A stretch of 64,000 nt of DNA from Bradyrhizobium sp. 4 (GTDB taxonomy: Bacteria; Pseudomonadota; Alphaproteobacteria; Rhizobiales; Xanthobacteraceae), in NCBI RefSeq assembly GCF_023100905.1, contig NZ_CP064686.1, positions 1,426,001-1,490,000 of the forward strand, in the 5' to 3' direction. The stretch's first letter is position 1. The number at the start of each line of letters is the position of its first letter. The notes beneath the pieces were generated by a model, which saw nothing but the letters and a program-made list of their open reading frames with translations, had not been told where the DNA came from and did no database searches. Made by a program: the position numbers and the translations under genes. Of the stretch, positions 26,801-34,894 are shown one piece after another.

Positions 26801-26979
26801 GAGCCGATTTGCGAGATGCCCTCATACGCGAGCAGAGGAACGGCTATGATTGCGGTGTCTTTGTGGTCGATGGTACCCGGGAGCTGGTCAGACGGCTCGC
26901 GGGAAGACGGCAGGCAGATCTGAACCTCCTCAACCTCGTCGTCGACCGGCAGGCATTGCAAAACCGACTAAGGGGCTGA
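23824..26979 (+). CDS. Type III effector-like protein with C-terminal ULP1/C48 SUMO protease domain (NopD/BEL2-5 type)
   Basis: This 1051-residue hydrophilic protein starts with GTG. The N-terminal ~150 residues are polar and Ser/Arg-rich without a signal peptide, as in type III effectors. Residues ~185-620 contain about four related helical repeats (LRSFSDWLRREGRPSIMDRI, RRKFSDWLRTEGRESIASRI, LRKFSEFLQPKG, LNGFARWLRAQNKDP), each with NAEQQRSL-like or related tails. They resemble the SAM-like core-binding part of tyrosine recombinases. Residues ~635-720 are Pro/Trp/Ser-rich repeats (STWSPRVPS, SEWPAPQGP). The C-terminal ~200 residues are a SUMO-protease fold with His955 (GSHWSFLLVD), Asp975 (YHYDSLE), Gln1004 and Cys1010 (RNGYDCGVF). 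The family, such as NopD, cleaves plant SUMO inside host nuclei. No T3SS genes lie in the window. Confidence 0.85.
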   Translation: MEPIYNDPDYWMRWHAELQELQSARQEADQAGFEQQLGELQLRSPEESSGGSSPDTPAARSHENIQRTDVGGSMRMPPRSNLRSNAFSSARHSVDVPHAHLGSAANNYRSDLREGPFSSMRYAAPSEEQPTARTKDNKPRGLFSRVKSGLSKVFGGSHREKWSGGPAFDVVSSELRMDFAKRSRPSEADLELIEEFKTALGSANRTAKTIDNYVMALRKFSEFLQPKGVTLNDLLGNAELLTAYKDEFNKVASANSRHHVGPALNALQNFQAGNPISAPAWVGTRAQPMHPEDERMIGQFVENVKSYRVAPDGTRGRGTGTVPPDTIRNNMIALNGFARWLRAQNKDPLAPRAFNEPRSLAVDIDEYVEAGGDHDDRLSVALSHLRRIGADGLQAVGAGPRLMGRQTLAAHPEDVSIIDDFLTDALSKLGSDATRKEKHDASTKASSLRSFSDWLRREGRPSIMDRIEGNAEQQRSLSADHSAYQKATKPGAPLNLFRQYLGLETRRHRQRPRAYDDDASLIASLANEELRNLDPASEQRRKIIQQTASIRRKFSDWLRTEGRESIASRINGNSEQQRSLGADLRAFREATGRVDSVGLKKLKQYLLLVEANRALGVSFPEQRAGSNSTSTWARDLPTPPSESEWPPLLGPFGQAGLQEPARSSSTWSPRVPSDFDPSEWPAPQGPVGPTGWQDPAGSSFTWSPRVPSGFEWPTPEGAPARSSDIYRDLTSFADLPSTPQEMRDDAQSRPVLSPTGRPPFFIGPSGKPQELEEIGYLVGEDWQHGSQAVPDFLLDVLDNRMLLPSSRMAPQPVSINGETYSIALGPRGRRDAQLIHHPGPSSVPDARIGASTASASAGDRSGRVLGAREWLGDAHIQRDYELLSQELRQSNPNLAARTRFVDPLIAFQVGHGTEGDALNAFHRIVNDLNGNDTADFLFLPVSDASATDLLDRGSHWSFLLVDRRDRDRPVAYHYDSLEPYNAGPAETLAARVGADLRDALIREQRNGYDCGVFVVDGTRELVRRLAGRRQADLNLLNLVVDRQALQNRLRG

Positions 26980-27257
26980 TGTCGGCTTCAACTGAATAGC
27001 GCGCGCAGCTGGTTGAAGGGGTTGAAGTGCAACTTCGCCCCGATTGAAGGTCTGCAATCGGCCCGTTCGCAGAGCATGATGGTGTCTCACAACGAGAGCG
27101 GAGCCGGAGCTAGCCCGTCTTATTCGCCGGCGTGCTGAGAGGTTGGCGAGCGTGGCGTAAAGCGCTGATGCGGCGTAGGATGTCGTCCGTGAAGTTTCCC
27201 GCAACGCGCTGGTTCAAGCGTAGTGCGGCTGGCGGATGATGCACCGGAGCCTCTGCA
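26980..27257. other. Spacer after effector gene
   Basis: No gene is recognised before the IS5-type fragment. Confidence 0.4.
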
Positions 27258-27450
27258 TCAGGGCCGCAAAAGCCGTTCGAACCAGCGCAGCAAAAGGTGG
27301 AAGTTGAAGCCGGCGGCGGCAAGGACGGGGTTGATTCGGTCGCGGGCGCGGCCCTTGAGGTGGTTGCGGCTCATGCGGTGTTCGGCCTTGAGGTGACCGA
27401 TCACCGGCTCGACCGCGGCGCGGCGCTTCATCTCGCGGCGGATGGATGGT
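27258..27450 (-). pseudogene. IS5-family transposase, C-terminal fragment
   Basis: The minus strand reads REMKRRAAVEPVIGHLKAEH, then RMSRNHLKGRARDRINPVLA and AAGFNFHLLLRWFERLLRP before a stop at 27258. This is the C-terminal end of an IS5-type DDE transposase; the conserved EPVIGHLK holds the catalytic Glu. The upstream part is cut at the border of the next IS. Confidence 0.85.
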
Positions 27451-27548
27451 CTTGGTGACGCGGCGGACAGAGCTGACCCCGGTTGTTTGGACAGCGCCCC
27501 GCGGGATTTAAGTGGATTCCTGCCGGGTTATGCTGAACGCGGGGCCTT

Positions 27549-27604
27549 ACGATTTTGTCGTTGCGTCGGGAGGGCGTAGCCCGACCAGAGCGACGACAAA
27601 ATCG
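27549..27604. repeat. Long inverted repeat inside the IS3 element
   Basis: ACGATTTTGTCG (27549-27560) pairs with CGACAAAATCGT (27593-27604), and the nested TCGGG/CCCGA closes an inner stem, forming a strong hairpin between the orfB stop and the IS end. It may insulate the transposase gene from outside transcription. Confidence 0.6.
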
Positions 27605-27614
27605 TCGGCGACGG

Positions 27615-28443
27615 TCATGCGACCATCACCATAGCTTGCGTGCCGAAGTAAGCCTCGTCGGGCGTGCGCCCGTCAAGGCTCGAGTGAGGGCCTCCCTGAT
27701 TGTAGAAGGCCAGATACTTGGCAATTGACGCTCGCGCCTCGGACACGCTGTCGTAGGCGCGGAGATAAACTTCTTCGTATTTGACCGTGCGCCAGAGCCG
27801 CTCGACAAACACGTTGTCGCGCCAGGCGCCCTTGCCGTCCATGCTGATGGCGATCTTCGCGTCCAGCAGCACATCGGTGAACTCGAGGCGGGTGAACCTG
27901 GCTGCCCTGGTCCGTGTTGAAAATCTCGGGCCTGCCGTGCTTCGCCAACGCCTCCTGGACCGCTTCGACGCAGAAGGCCGCCTCCATTGTCATCGAGGCG
28001 CGATGGGCCAGGACCCGTCGGCTGAACACATCGACGACCGCCGCGAGATAGACGAAGCCACGCCGCATCGGAATGTAGGTGATGTCCATTGCCCACGCCT
28101 GGTCGGGCCCCTCGATCTTCAATCCGCGCAACAGGTACGGGTAGATCTTGTGACCCGGTGCCGGCTTGCTCGTGTTCGGGCGACGATAGACCGCCTCGAT
28201 CCCCATGCGCTTCATCAGCGTCGCGATGTGGCGGCGACCGGCGTATACGCCCTCCCGCCGCAGCAACGATCGCAGCATACGCGCTCCCGCGAAGGGATAA
28301 TCGAGATGCAGCTCATCGAGCCGACGCATCAAGGCAAGGTCCTCGGCCGAAACTGGCCGAGGTTCATAGTAGACCGTGCTGCGAGCCAGCTTCAGGACCT
28401 TCGCCTGGCGCACGATAGAAAGATCATGACCGCGGTCGATCAT
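27615..28443 (-). pseudogene. IS3 family transposase OrfB, single-base frameshift
   Basis: From ATG at 28443 the frame gives SIVRQAKVLKLARSTVYYEP, YPFAGARMLRSLLRREGVYA, QAWAMDITYIPMRRGFVYLA with the first catalytic Asp, and EIFNTDQGSQ with the second. An extra G near 27898 (CCAGGTTC where CCAGTTC would read SQFTR) throws the frame. The remainder continues in another frame as KIAISMDGKGAWRDNVFVER, LWRTVKYEEVYL with the Glu, and FYNQGGPHSSLDGRTPDEAY to a stop at 27615. All parts are present, so the lesion is a single base. Confidence 0.88.
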
Positions 28444-28745
28444 CGCTTTGCGCTCAGCAGGCCCGCCTTGGTGAGCGCGCCGGACAAAAAATCGTTTTCC
28501 AACGCCAGCTCGCTGATCTTGGCATGTAACGCCTTCAAATCGACCGGCGTCTCGGCCGATGCCTTGTCATGCCCAAACACGCCGGCGGCGCCTTCCAGGA
28601 GCTGGTTTTTCCAGATCGTGATCTGGTTCGGATGAACATCAACCAGTTGCGCCAGCTCCGCCAGCGTCTTGTCGCCTTTGACCGCAGCCAAAGCAACCTT
28701 CGCCTTGAATGCCGGAGAATGCGTCCGGCGGCTCTTCTTCGTCAT
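28440..28745 (-). CDS. IS3 family transposase OrfA
   Basis: This 101-residue protein reads MTKKSRRTHSPAFKAKVALA, then a helix-turn-helix (TLAELAQLVDVHPNQITIWK) and the coiled C-terminal helix DLKALHAKISELALENDFLS. ATG at 28745 fits family starts. It overlaps the ATG of orfB by four bases. OrfA itself is intact, but its partner is frameshifted. Confidence 0.88.
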   Translation of the reverse strand: MTKKSRRTHSPAFKAKVALAAVKGDKTLAELAQLVDVHPNQITIWKNQLLEGAAGVFGHDKASAETPVDLKALHAKISELALENDFLSGALTKAGLLSAKR

Positions 28746-28832
28746 CTTCGCTCCTGATTCGCGGCAAGAATCCTCGCCGCTGTCAGGCAGAAAATCCACT
28801 CAAGCTACTGTCCGAATTTGCGGAGCCAGCTC

Positions 28833-29474
28833 TCTTGCCGTGGGGCCGTCCGCGTAGCGCGGGGGGAAAGTGAACTGGATCCCATTGTCGGTGAGAACCG
28901 TGTGGATCTTGTAGGGGACAGCCGCGATCAGAGCTTCGAGGAAGGTCGAGGCCGAGGTCCTTCCCGTCTTCCTGACCAGTTGCACGAAGGCGACTTTGCT
29001 GGTGCGATCGATAGCGACATAGAGGTAGAGCTTGCCTTCAGCGGTCTGGAGCTCAGCAATGTCGATGTGGAAATAGCCGATCGGATAAGCCTCTAATTTT
29101 TTCTTCGGAGGCTTGCTGCCTCCGACCTCCGGCAATCGGCTGATCCCGTGGCGCTGGAGACAGCGATGCAGGGATGATCGCGTCAGATGCGGGATGGTCG
29201 GCTGGAGCGCATAGAGGCAATCGTCGAGCGGCAATAGCGTATGCCGCCGGAAAGCGACGATGATCGCCTCCTCCTCGATGGAAAGCACGGTCGATTTGGC
29301 TTCTTTGGGGCCTGTCGGGAGATCGGCGACGGTCTCGCGCTCCCTCCACTTCGCGACAGTCTTCTGGTTGATCCCATAGCGCTTGGCGAGCACTCTCAGG
29401 CTCTCTTGACTATTTTGTATTGCTCGACGGACCGCCTCCGTCGTCGTGGCGCAGCCGTGTAAAACTTGTCCCAT
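28833..29474 (-). pseudogene. IS481 family transposase, C-terminally truncated
   Basis: From ATG at 29474 the frame encodes the N-terminal HTH (ESLRVLAKRYGINQKTVAKW), the linker SSLHRCLQRHGISRLPEV, and most of the DDE core: GYFHIDIAELQTAEGKLYLY with the first Asp and VLTDNGIQFT with the second. The catalytic Glu region is missing because the IS3 element follows directly. The protein would end in about ten foreign residues. It is inactive. Confidence 0.85.
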
Positions 29475-29525
29475 AGCGCATCCTTCGAATCGTGCGATAA
29501 GAATGCACCATCAAAACTTGGGACA
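28833..29525 (-). mobile_element. IS481-family element, truncated
   Basis: The outer end reads TGTCCCAAGTTTTG on the minus strand from 29525, a typical IS481 terminus beginning TGT. The inner end is lost where the IS3 element inserted. No second half of this element is visible on the other side of the IS3 copy. Confidence 0.7.
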
Positions 29526-29833
29526 AACTCCTAGGCCAGACGTGTTGCACCCCACAGTATTCCTCTGACGGGGCTCTCGAAGGTCGACCGCTGCTCTCAT
29601 CGGCCGTGATTGGCTCAATGGCTACCCAGATCCATCACAGCTGGTGCGGAGCGTGCGGCTGCACCTGTTGCGTAGCATGGTTCCGATATTCCGATCCTGC
29701 CTTATTGAGGACGATCTGATGGCGTTAACGCCGGATGCTGATGGCCTATTCCAGTTCAGCATTTGAGTTCGAGAGTTCAAGTCCTCGTGCGGGTTTTCCG
29801 GGTAAAAGAGAGCACATGCCTATGAGGGACACG
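29526..29833. other. Upstream region of the pectate lyase gene
   Basis: No gene or clear tts or nod box was found. Any promoter of the lyase must lie here. Confidence 0.4.
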
Positions 29834-31081
29834 ATGAAGCACATCAAACGGTCGTTGCGCGTGCTCGGTGGACTTGCTGTCGTCGTCGGCGTCTCTTCCG
29901 TGCTCGGATCGAACTATGTGCGATCGGAAGCCCTCAATGGCTTTGGCTCTGCAGCGACGGGCGGCCTTGGAGGCGAGGTAGTTCAGGTCAGATCAACCAA
30001 AGCTCTGAAGTATGAGTTGTGTCGTTCGTACAGCTTCGGGCGCTGCAATGACAATAGTCCGCGCGAGATTCAGGTAGCCGGAACCATAGACTTTACCGGT
30101 ACGGAAGGGCAAGGCGAGGGGCAGGGTTGCCAATACCGCCGTGCTTGTTCGGCACCGTATAAAAGTGAGTCCCTTCTCCTTATAGATGGCAACGATGCGC
30201 ATTGCGACGGCAAGGAGAAGACATTGGTCGGCTTCGACAGGGCCGGCAAGCACCCGCTGGAGATTGGCTCAAACAAGACGGTGATCGGCGTTGGCCCGAG
30301 CGCGACAATCAAAGGGAAGGGGCTGCGCCTAAATGGGGTCAGCAACGTCGTTATTCGCAACCTGACCATCAGTGATATCAATCAAGGCATGATATTTGCC
30401 GGCGATGCTATTGCAATTGCACGAGCCGACCTGGTTTGGATCGATCACAACCGGTTTCATAATATCGGGCGGCAGATGATTGCCGGCGGCCTTGGCCCTA
30501 CGACGAATATTACGATTTCCTGGAACGACTTCGATGGCAGCGATACCTATTCCTCCTATTGTAACGGGGAGCACTATTGGAATCTCCTTTTTCTTGGTGT
30601 CCCGCAGACGATCACCATCGCAAATAACTATTTCCATGAGATCTCAGGGCGGGCGCCGCACATTGACGGTGCCCAGGCTATTATTCATCTCCTCAACAAT
30701 TACTTCCACAACACGAATGCGCAACAGAGCGGCGGATTCTTCCATGCAGTGGATGCTGGACCATCTGTGCAAGTGCTGATCGAGGGCAACTACTTTGACA
30801 ACATTGAAACACCTGTAAAGACTGGTAGTGGACATATCTTTGGCTTGTTGGGCAAATCCAGCCGGACCGTGCAGAACATCTGCCTTACCGTGCTCGGACG
30901 TCGGTGCATCGAGAACATCGCGAGCCCAGTGCCGCGGATCAATGGCTTTCGCCTGGATGAAGCCGTAGTTCAATCGTTTGGAGCTCTTCCAGGGTCATCT
31001 ATTCCTCTTCCATTTCCAGCCGATGCTGTTTCGGCAGTGATCACGGCCAAGGCAGGTCCCGGACACCTTGAGAGCCGGTGA
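29834..31081 (+). CDS. Secreted pectate lyase (polysaccharide lyase family 1 type)
   Basis: This 415-residue protein has a signal peptide (MKHIKRSLRVLGGLAVVVGV, followed by a small-residue cleavage region near VRSEA) and a right-handed beta-helix body of the PL1 pectate lyase type. Typical parts are GLRLNGVSNVVIRNLTISDI, GDAIAIARADLVWIDHNRF with the Ca-binding region, ITISWNDFDGSD, and repeated coils ending in NNYF (IANNYFHEISGRAPHIDG, LLNNYFHNT, IEGNYFDNI). Such enzymes cleave de-esterified pectin and could help entry through root cell walls. I chose ATG at 29834 because GAGGG lies just before it; ATG at 29816 is also possible. The frame is intact. Confidence 0.85.
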   Translation: MKHIKRSLRVLGGLAVVVGVSSVLGSNYVRSEALNGFGSAATGGLGGEVVQVRSTKALKYELCRSYSFGRCNDNSPREIQVAGTIDFTGTEGQGEGQGCQYRRACSAPYKSESLLLIDGNDAHCDGKEKTLVGFDRAGKHPLEIGSNKTVIGVGPSATIKGKGLRLNGVSNVVIRNLTISDINQGMIFAGDAIAIARADLVWIDHNRFHNIGRQMIAGGLGPTTNITISWNDFDGSDTYSSYCNGEHYWNLLFLGVPQTITIANNYFHEISGRAPHIDGAQAIIHLLNNYFHNTNAQQSGGFFHAVDAGPSVQVLIEGNYFDNIETPVKTGSGHIFGLLGKSSRTVQNICLTVLGRRCIENIASPVPRINGFRLDEAVVQSFGALPGSSIPLPFPADAVSAVITAKAGPGHLESR

Positions 31082-31487
31082 TGGTCCGTTCGCAGAGGCG
31101 GCTCGAGACTGGCCGATTGCCGCAAACTGTTAAGCGGAGTGCGCATACTGGACGAGAACAGCGCGCAAGGCTGGCTGCCCGACGTTGCACGAGGACCGTA
31201 TGGCCTTTCTCTTCGAGTGCCGAGCGGTACATTTTCTATCGACTATGCGCCCTATACCTTTCGCGGCCGGCCCGGGTGGGTTGGAAAGAGGGTGGGGGGT
31301 GGCATCGAGTTCCTGGCAAACTGTTCGACTCAAACCCGGTCCCGTACCTGAGGGACGTTCACAGCTCCGTTTTCCAACTGGCATGGTGCTTGCTCGAGAG
31401 TACCCGTAGCGCGAGGCTCGCCTACGAAACCTAGTCACACGCGCCCTAGTCCGCTTGAAGAATCCGCAAAGCTTGGAAATATTCGCA
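31082..31487. other. Spacer between pectate lyase and dioxygenase genes
   Basis: No gene is recognised. Confidence 0.4.
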
Positions 31488-32417
31488 ATGAAACAAACGG
31501 CTTCGACCGAGAGGGTCATTCCACTGACCGACGTCGTCAAGCGCGCAGCGCGCATCGGTGTTGAAATCGGAAATATTAAGCTCTCGGGTGATTTACCGAG
31601 CCAAACCATCGCTGAGATCACCAGCTTGCTGCTCGAACACAAGGTGATCTTCTTCCGCGATCAGGGGCATCTTGATGACGCGGAGCAGGAGCGATTTGCT
31701 GCTTGTTTGGGAAGGCTGGTGCCGCATCCGACACTCGGTACGGTCAATGGAACGGCCTCGATCATCGAGCTTGATTCCGCGCGCGGAGGTAGCCGGGCCG
31801 ATGTATGGCACGCCGATGGAACCTTTCTCGCGGCGTATCCTAGACTTGCGGTGCTGCGAGCCATTGTGGTCCCATCGTCCGGTGGCGATACGATTTGGTC
31901 GAACGCTGTGGCCGCCTATCTGGATCTGCCGCGGCCGCTCCAACGGCTTGCCGACGAACTCTGGACCGTTCACAGCAACGCCTTCGACTACGCTGGGACC
32001 TGCCGTGTTCGCGAAATCGACCAGAAGCATTTTGATGAGGTCTTTACCAAAACGATCTATGAGACGGAGCACCCGGTGGTCCGTGTACATCCCGAGACCA
32101 GCGAGCGCGCCCTGGTGCTCGGCGATCTGGTGCAAAGGTTTATTGGTATCCCAAAACGCGACGGTCAGAAGCTGTTTGATCTATTCCAGTCTCATATCAC
32201 GGCACCCGAAAACACCGTACGTTGGAGCTGGAAAGAAGGCGATGTCGCGATCTGGGATAACCGCGCAACGCAGCATTATGCGGTCAACGATTACGGTGAC
32301 CAGCATCGCGTCGTTCATCGTGCCACAATCGATGGTGACGCGCCCGTCAGCGTCGACGGTCGAAGCAGTGTAACGCGCCTCAAGACGACGAAGCACCCGT
32401 CCACGAAGGTTGCCTAG
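31488..32417 (+). CDS. TauD/TfdA-family Fe(II)/2-oxoglutarate-dependent dioxygenase
   Basis: This 309-residue cytoplasmic enzyme of the TauD/TfdA family uses Fe(II) and 2-oxoglutarate to hydroxylate a substrate; in TauD this releases sulfite from taurine. The iron ligands are visible: His108 and Asp110 in VWHADGTF and the distal His263 in WDNRATQHYAVNDY, with Arg278 (VVHRAT) as the likely 2-oxoglutarate-binding Arg. The N-terminal GVEIGNIKLSGDLPSQTIAE and VIFFRDQGHLDD are family-typical. ATG at 31488 is preferred over a TTG 33 bases upstream. No tauABC transporter is adjacent, so the substrate is open (taurine, another sulfonate, or a phenoxyacetate-like compound). Confidence 0.88.
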   Translation: MKQTASTERVIPLTDVVKRAARIGVEIGNIKLSGDLPSQTIAEITSLLLEHKVIFFRDQGHLDDAEQERFAACLGRLVPHPTLGTVNGTASIIELDSARGGSRADVWHADGTFLAAYPRLAVLRAIVVPSSGGDTIWSNAVAAYLDLPRPLQRLADELWTVHSNAFDYAGTCRVREIDQKHFDEVFTKTIYETEHPVVRVHPETSERALVLGDLVQRFIGIPKRDGQKLFDLFQSHITAPENTVRWSWKEGDVAIWDNRATQHYAVNDYGDQHRVVHRATIDGDAPVSVDGRSSVTRLKTTKHPSTKVA

Positions 32418-33199
32418 CAAGGCTCGGCAAAATTCACCGATCATGCACTGCTCTTATCGCATGTTCGCGCGAATAGATGTTTGAGAAGAGAAGTGAACCC
32501 AGCAGAACGCCACGCACAATTGGATGGGAGGGCTAACGCGCCGCAGACTCGGGAGGCGACCTCCTTGCTGGAGTAAGATGCTAAAGCTCGTCTCGACCGA
32601 CGAAAATGAGTCAGCATTCGAGTGGCGCAAGTCATCCGGCCGCGTCCGGTCGATTTGCCGCCGAAGGGGGGCACGTGTCCGCCGAGCTCGCGCATTGCCT
32701 TTCGGCCAGCGCCACGACCGTCGGACAGATATAGCGATTGCCGTAGTTGGGTAGCTTTGGCATCTGTGTCGCGGTTCCGCTTACCACACCTCTTCGGCGT
32801 GAACTAAGCTCCGAGGGCACGATTTCGGCCTGTCATGGCAGAGTACGAGCTCGGGCGCGATTCTGACGAGCTGCACCAGCAATCATCCGAAAGCAATGTC
32901 GCTGCCGCAAGCTCTGCACTCGATTGAACAAATGAGCATGGGAGATCATTCCGCGGCCGGAGGGTATAGCTCTTGCGCAAGTACGACGTCGGCCTATCGC
33001 TCGTAGACCGAAGCAGCAAAGGCTCTAACCTACCATTCCCAACAGCATGCTACATTGGATATCAAGGCTCAATTTACGCGGTACCCGGCTTCGCGTCAGG
33101 AGCAAAGCGGATACCAAAATCGCCGTGATGGGTGGCCCATACCGTTGAAAAGGGCGAGTGGGACATCGACTACATGCCGCTCCGCGCAGTCCTCAGAGC
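32418..33199. other. Convergent spacer, no recognised gene
   Basis: About 0.8 kb between the dioxygenase and the porin stop. No domain is recognised in either strand. Confidence 0.4.
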
Positions 33200-34894
33200 C
33201 TAGAAGAATACCGACGTAGATACCAAGATATTCAGGGCGTGTCCTGTTTGCGGCGTGTAGGTAATGCTTGTCGGGTGATTGATGTACGTCAGTCCTACGG
33301 TTGTATATATCCCGGGCGCCAGATGCGCCGTATACAGTCCCGAAATTGCTGTGCTGTCCCGGTGCGCCAGCTGCTCTTTCGCCAATGCAGCGTCCACCGC
33401 GAAATGGCTCCAGATGGTGTTGTTGACAACAAGACTCATCTGATCAGTGGGCCGGCTGTCAAACAGGCCCTTCGCATACAGGCGAAGCTCGTAGTACTGA
33501 CTAGCCCTATTTAGGTCAGGCGGAGCGTACATCACAGAGAACCCGCCATAGATTCCGCGAGATGCCGAGCCATGGACGGCAGACTGCCAGAATTGCCTAT
33601 CCGCAGCTACATAGTAGACGCTGTTCGCCTTGGCCGTCGGTTGCGTCGGATGCTGTAGGTCCGTGTAGCTGCTGTTGTTAAAGCCCACGCCAGCCCGCAG
33701 CCAAGTCTCGGGTACGCCGGGAGTAGGCTTGTTCTTATAGCAAACTTCATCAAGCAAAAGAATGCCCGCGTCGCGCGTGCTCCAGTTCAAGCCAGTGGGA
33801 TTTTCGCTTACATGCGTATATTGACCGGCTGGACTAAGCGAGCGCTGGATTGAGAGCTTGTTATATAAGCGATCGTCAAAATTGTACTTCAGATTAAGAG
33901 CCGGCGTTGGCGCCCAATTGTTGCTCATGCCTGCTTGGAACAGCATCTTCGACGACGGTCCAAAAACTTTTTCTCCGGCACCCGCAAACTCATGTTGGTT
34001 CCTGAGGTAACCCACTTTGAGTTCGATCTTCCTTTCGAACAACGTTTGATAGTAGGAAACTGCACTGATTCCCAGTCGGTCTGGCCCGGCGCTCTTCCAT
34101 GTCCAATATTGATGCTCGGATCCCACGACGATCTGACCGTCTGGAATTCCAAACCGAGCGAGGTCATAGGTCACGATCATAGAGTTGACCGTACTAAATG
34201 TCGGATTCTGGCCGACATATTGTTGATTGGCGATGGTGCTTCTGGTGGCATTACCGACTTGATTGTTGACAAACGTGTTTAGGGTCCAGCCAGCGAATCC
34301 AATCCCGAAATCCGAAAGCTCGGATCTGACAGAAGCTGTATCCTGACCTATCGTGTCCGCAGGACCAGGCCCAGTGAACGCCGCACCTTTTTCGCGGAGC
34401 TTCTCGAATTTTGCGAATCGGTCAATCTGCTTTTGACTTCTGCTCTTGGCGGTGTCCACCTCACTGTCGGGCGTTGTACTAGACATAGCTGCTTTTGGCA
34501 GCGAGTTCCCAGAAAGGCGCGCCGCTGCTTTGGGCCGGGCGCTTCGGAAGGTTACAGCCGGATTCGCGATTGTTTGGCTTCTTGCCTCAGCGAGCTCATC
34601 GGGGCTGTGACTTCTAGGGCCAGAGTTATCACCACCTTCTGCCGCCGCCGAACTGCCGGCAAGACTAGCTATCAGGGAAAGGAGAATACGCCCTCTTGGC
34701 TTCGCACTTGGTCGAGAGATGAAAGCAAGACGCCAGCCGAGTATGCCCGCATGGATACTGGCGCTATACCGCAACGATGCATAGTGATTTCCACGTCCGT
34801 CGATTTGAATAAAGTGCACTTCCACCTGACGGCCTAGAGCGGTTCGCGATCCTTGTGCTCGGCGGTCTAGGTGACGCTTGAGGCCAGGCGGCAT
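33200..34894 (-). CDS. Outer-membrane carbohydrate-selective porin, OprB family
   Basis: The frame encodes up to 564 residues. An internal signal-peptide-like stretch (RILLSLIASLAGSSAAAEGG, about residues 69-88) is followed by a coiled polar region. An OprB-type beta-barrel then follows, with alternating aromatic strands such as VGSEHQYWTWKSAG, VSYYQTLFERKIELKVGYLR, LLLDEVCYKN and GIYGGFSVMYAPPD. The chain ends in Phe (LVSTSVFF), as outer-membrane proteins do. OprB porins take up sugars and related small molecules. The true start is uncertain: ATG at 34894 leaves the signal far inside, whereas TTG at 34774 or a later non-ATG codon would place it near the N terminus. A damaged 5' end is also possible. 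Confidence 0.75.
   Translation of the reverse strand: MPPGLKRHLDRRAQGSRTALGRQVEVHFIQIDGRGNHYASLRYSASIHAGILGWRLAFISRPSAKPRGRILLSLIASLAGSSAAAEGGDNSGPRSHSPDELAEARSQTIANPAVTFRSARPKAAARLSGNSLPKAAMSSTTPDSEVDTAKSRSQKQIDRFAKFEKLREKGAAFTGPGPADTIGQDTASVRSELSDFGIGFAGWTLNTFVNNQVGNATRSTIANQQYVGQNPTFSTVNSMIVTYDLARFGIPDGQIVVGSEHQYWTWKSAGPDRLGISAVSYYQTLFERKIELKVGYLRNQHEFAGAGEKVFGPSSKMLFQAGMSNNWAPTPALNLKYNFDDRLYNKLSIQRSLSPAGQYTHVSENPTGLNWSTRDAGILLLDEVCYKNKPTPGVPETWLRAGVGFNNSSYTDLQHPTQPTAKANSVYYVAADRQFWQSAVHGSASRGIYGGFSVMYAPPDLNRASQYYELRLYAKGLFDSRPTDQMSLVVNNTIWSHFAVDAALAKEQLAHRDSTAISGLYTAHLAPGIYTTVGLTYINHPTSITYTPQTGHALNILVSTSVFF

Larger units (their letters stand above)
27470..28832 (-). mobile_element. IS3-family insertion sequence with frameshifted orfB
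   Basis: The proposed ends are GAGCTGACCCCGGTTGTTTG at 27470 and its imperfect complement ending CGGAGCCAGCTC at 28832 (about 25-bp imperfect repeats, GGACAG at the inner side). The element carries orfA and a broken orfB on the minus strand. It sits within an IS481-type element, which it truncates at 28833. Exact ends are less certain than for the element at 12 kb. Confidence 0.75.

Noticed and set aside
29760..29800. tRNA T-arm-like sequence (GAGAGTTCAAGTCCTCG)
   Set aside because: The stem does not pair properly and no acceptor stem or anticodon arm could be folded around it.
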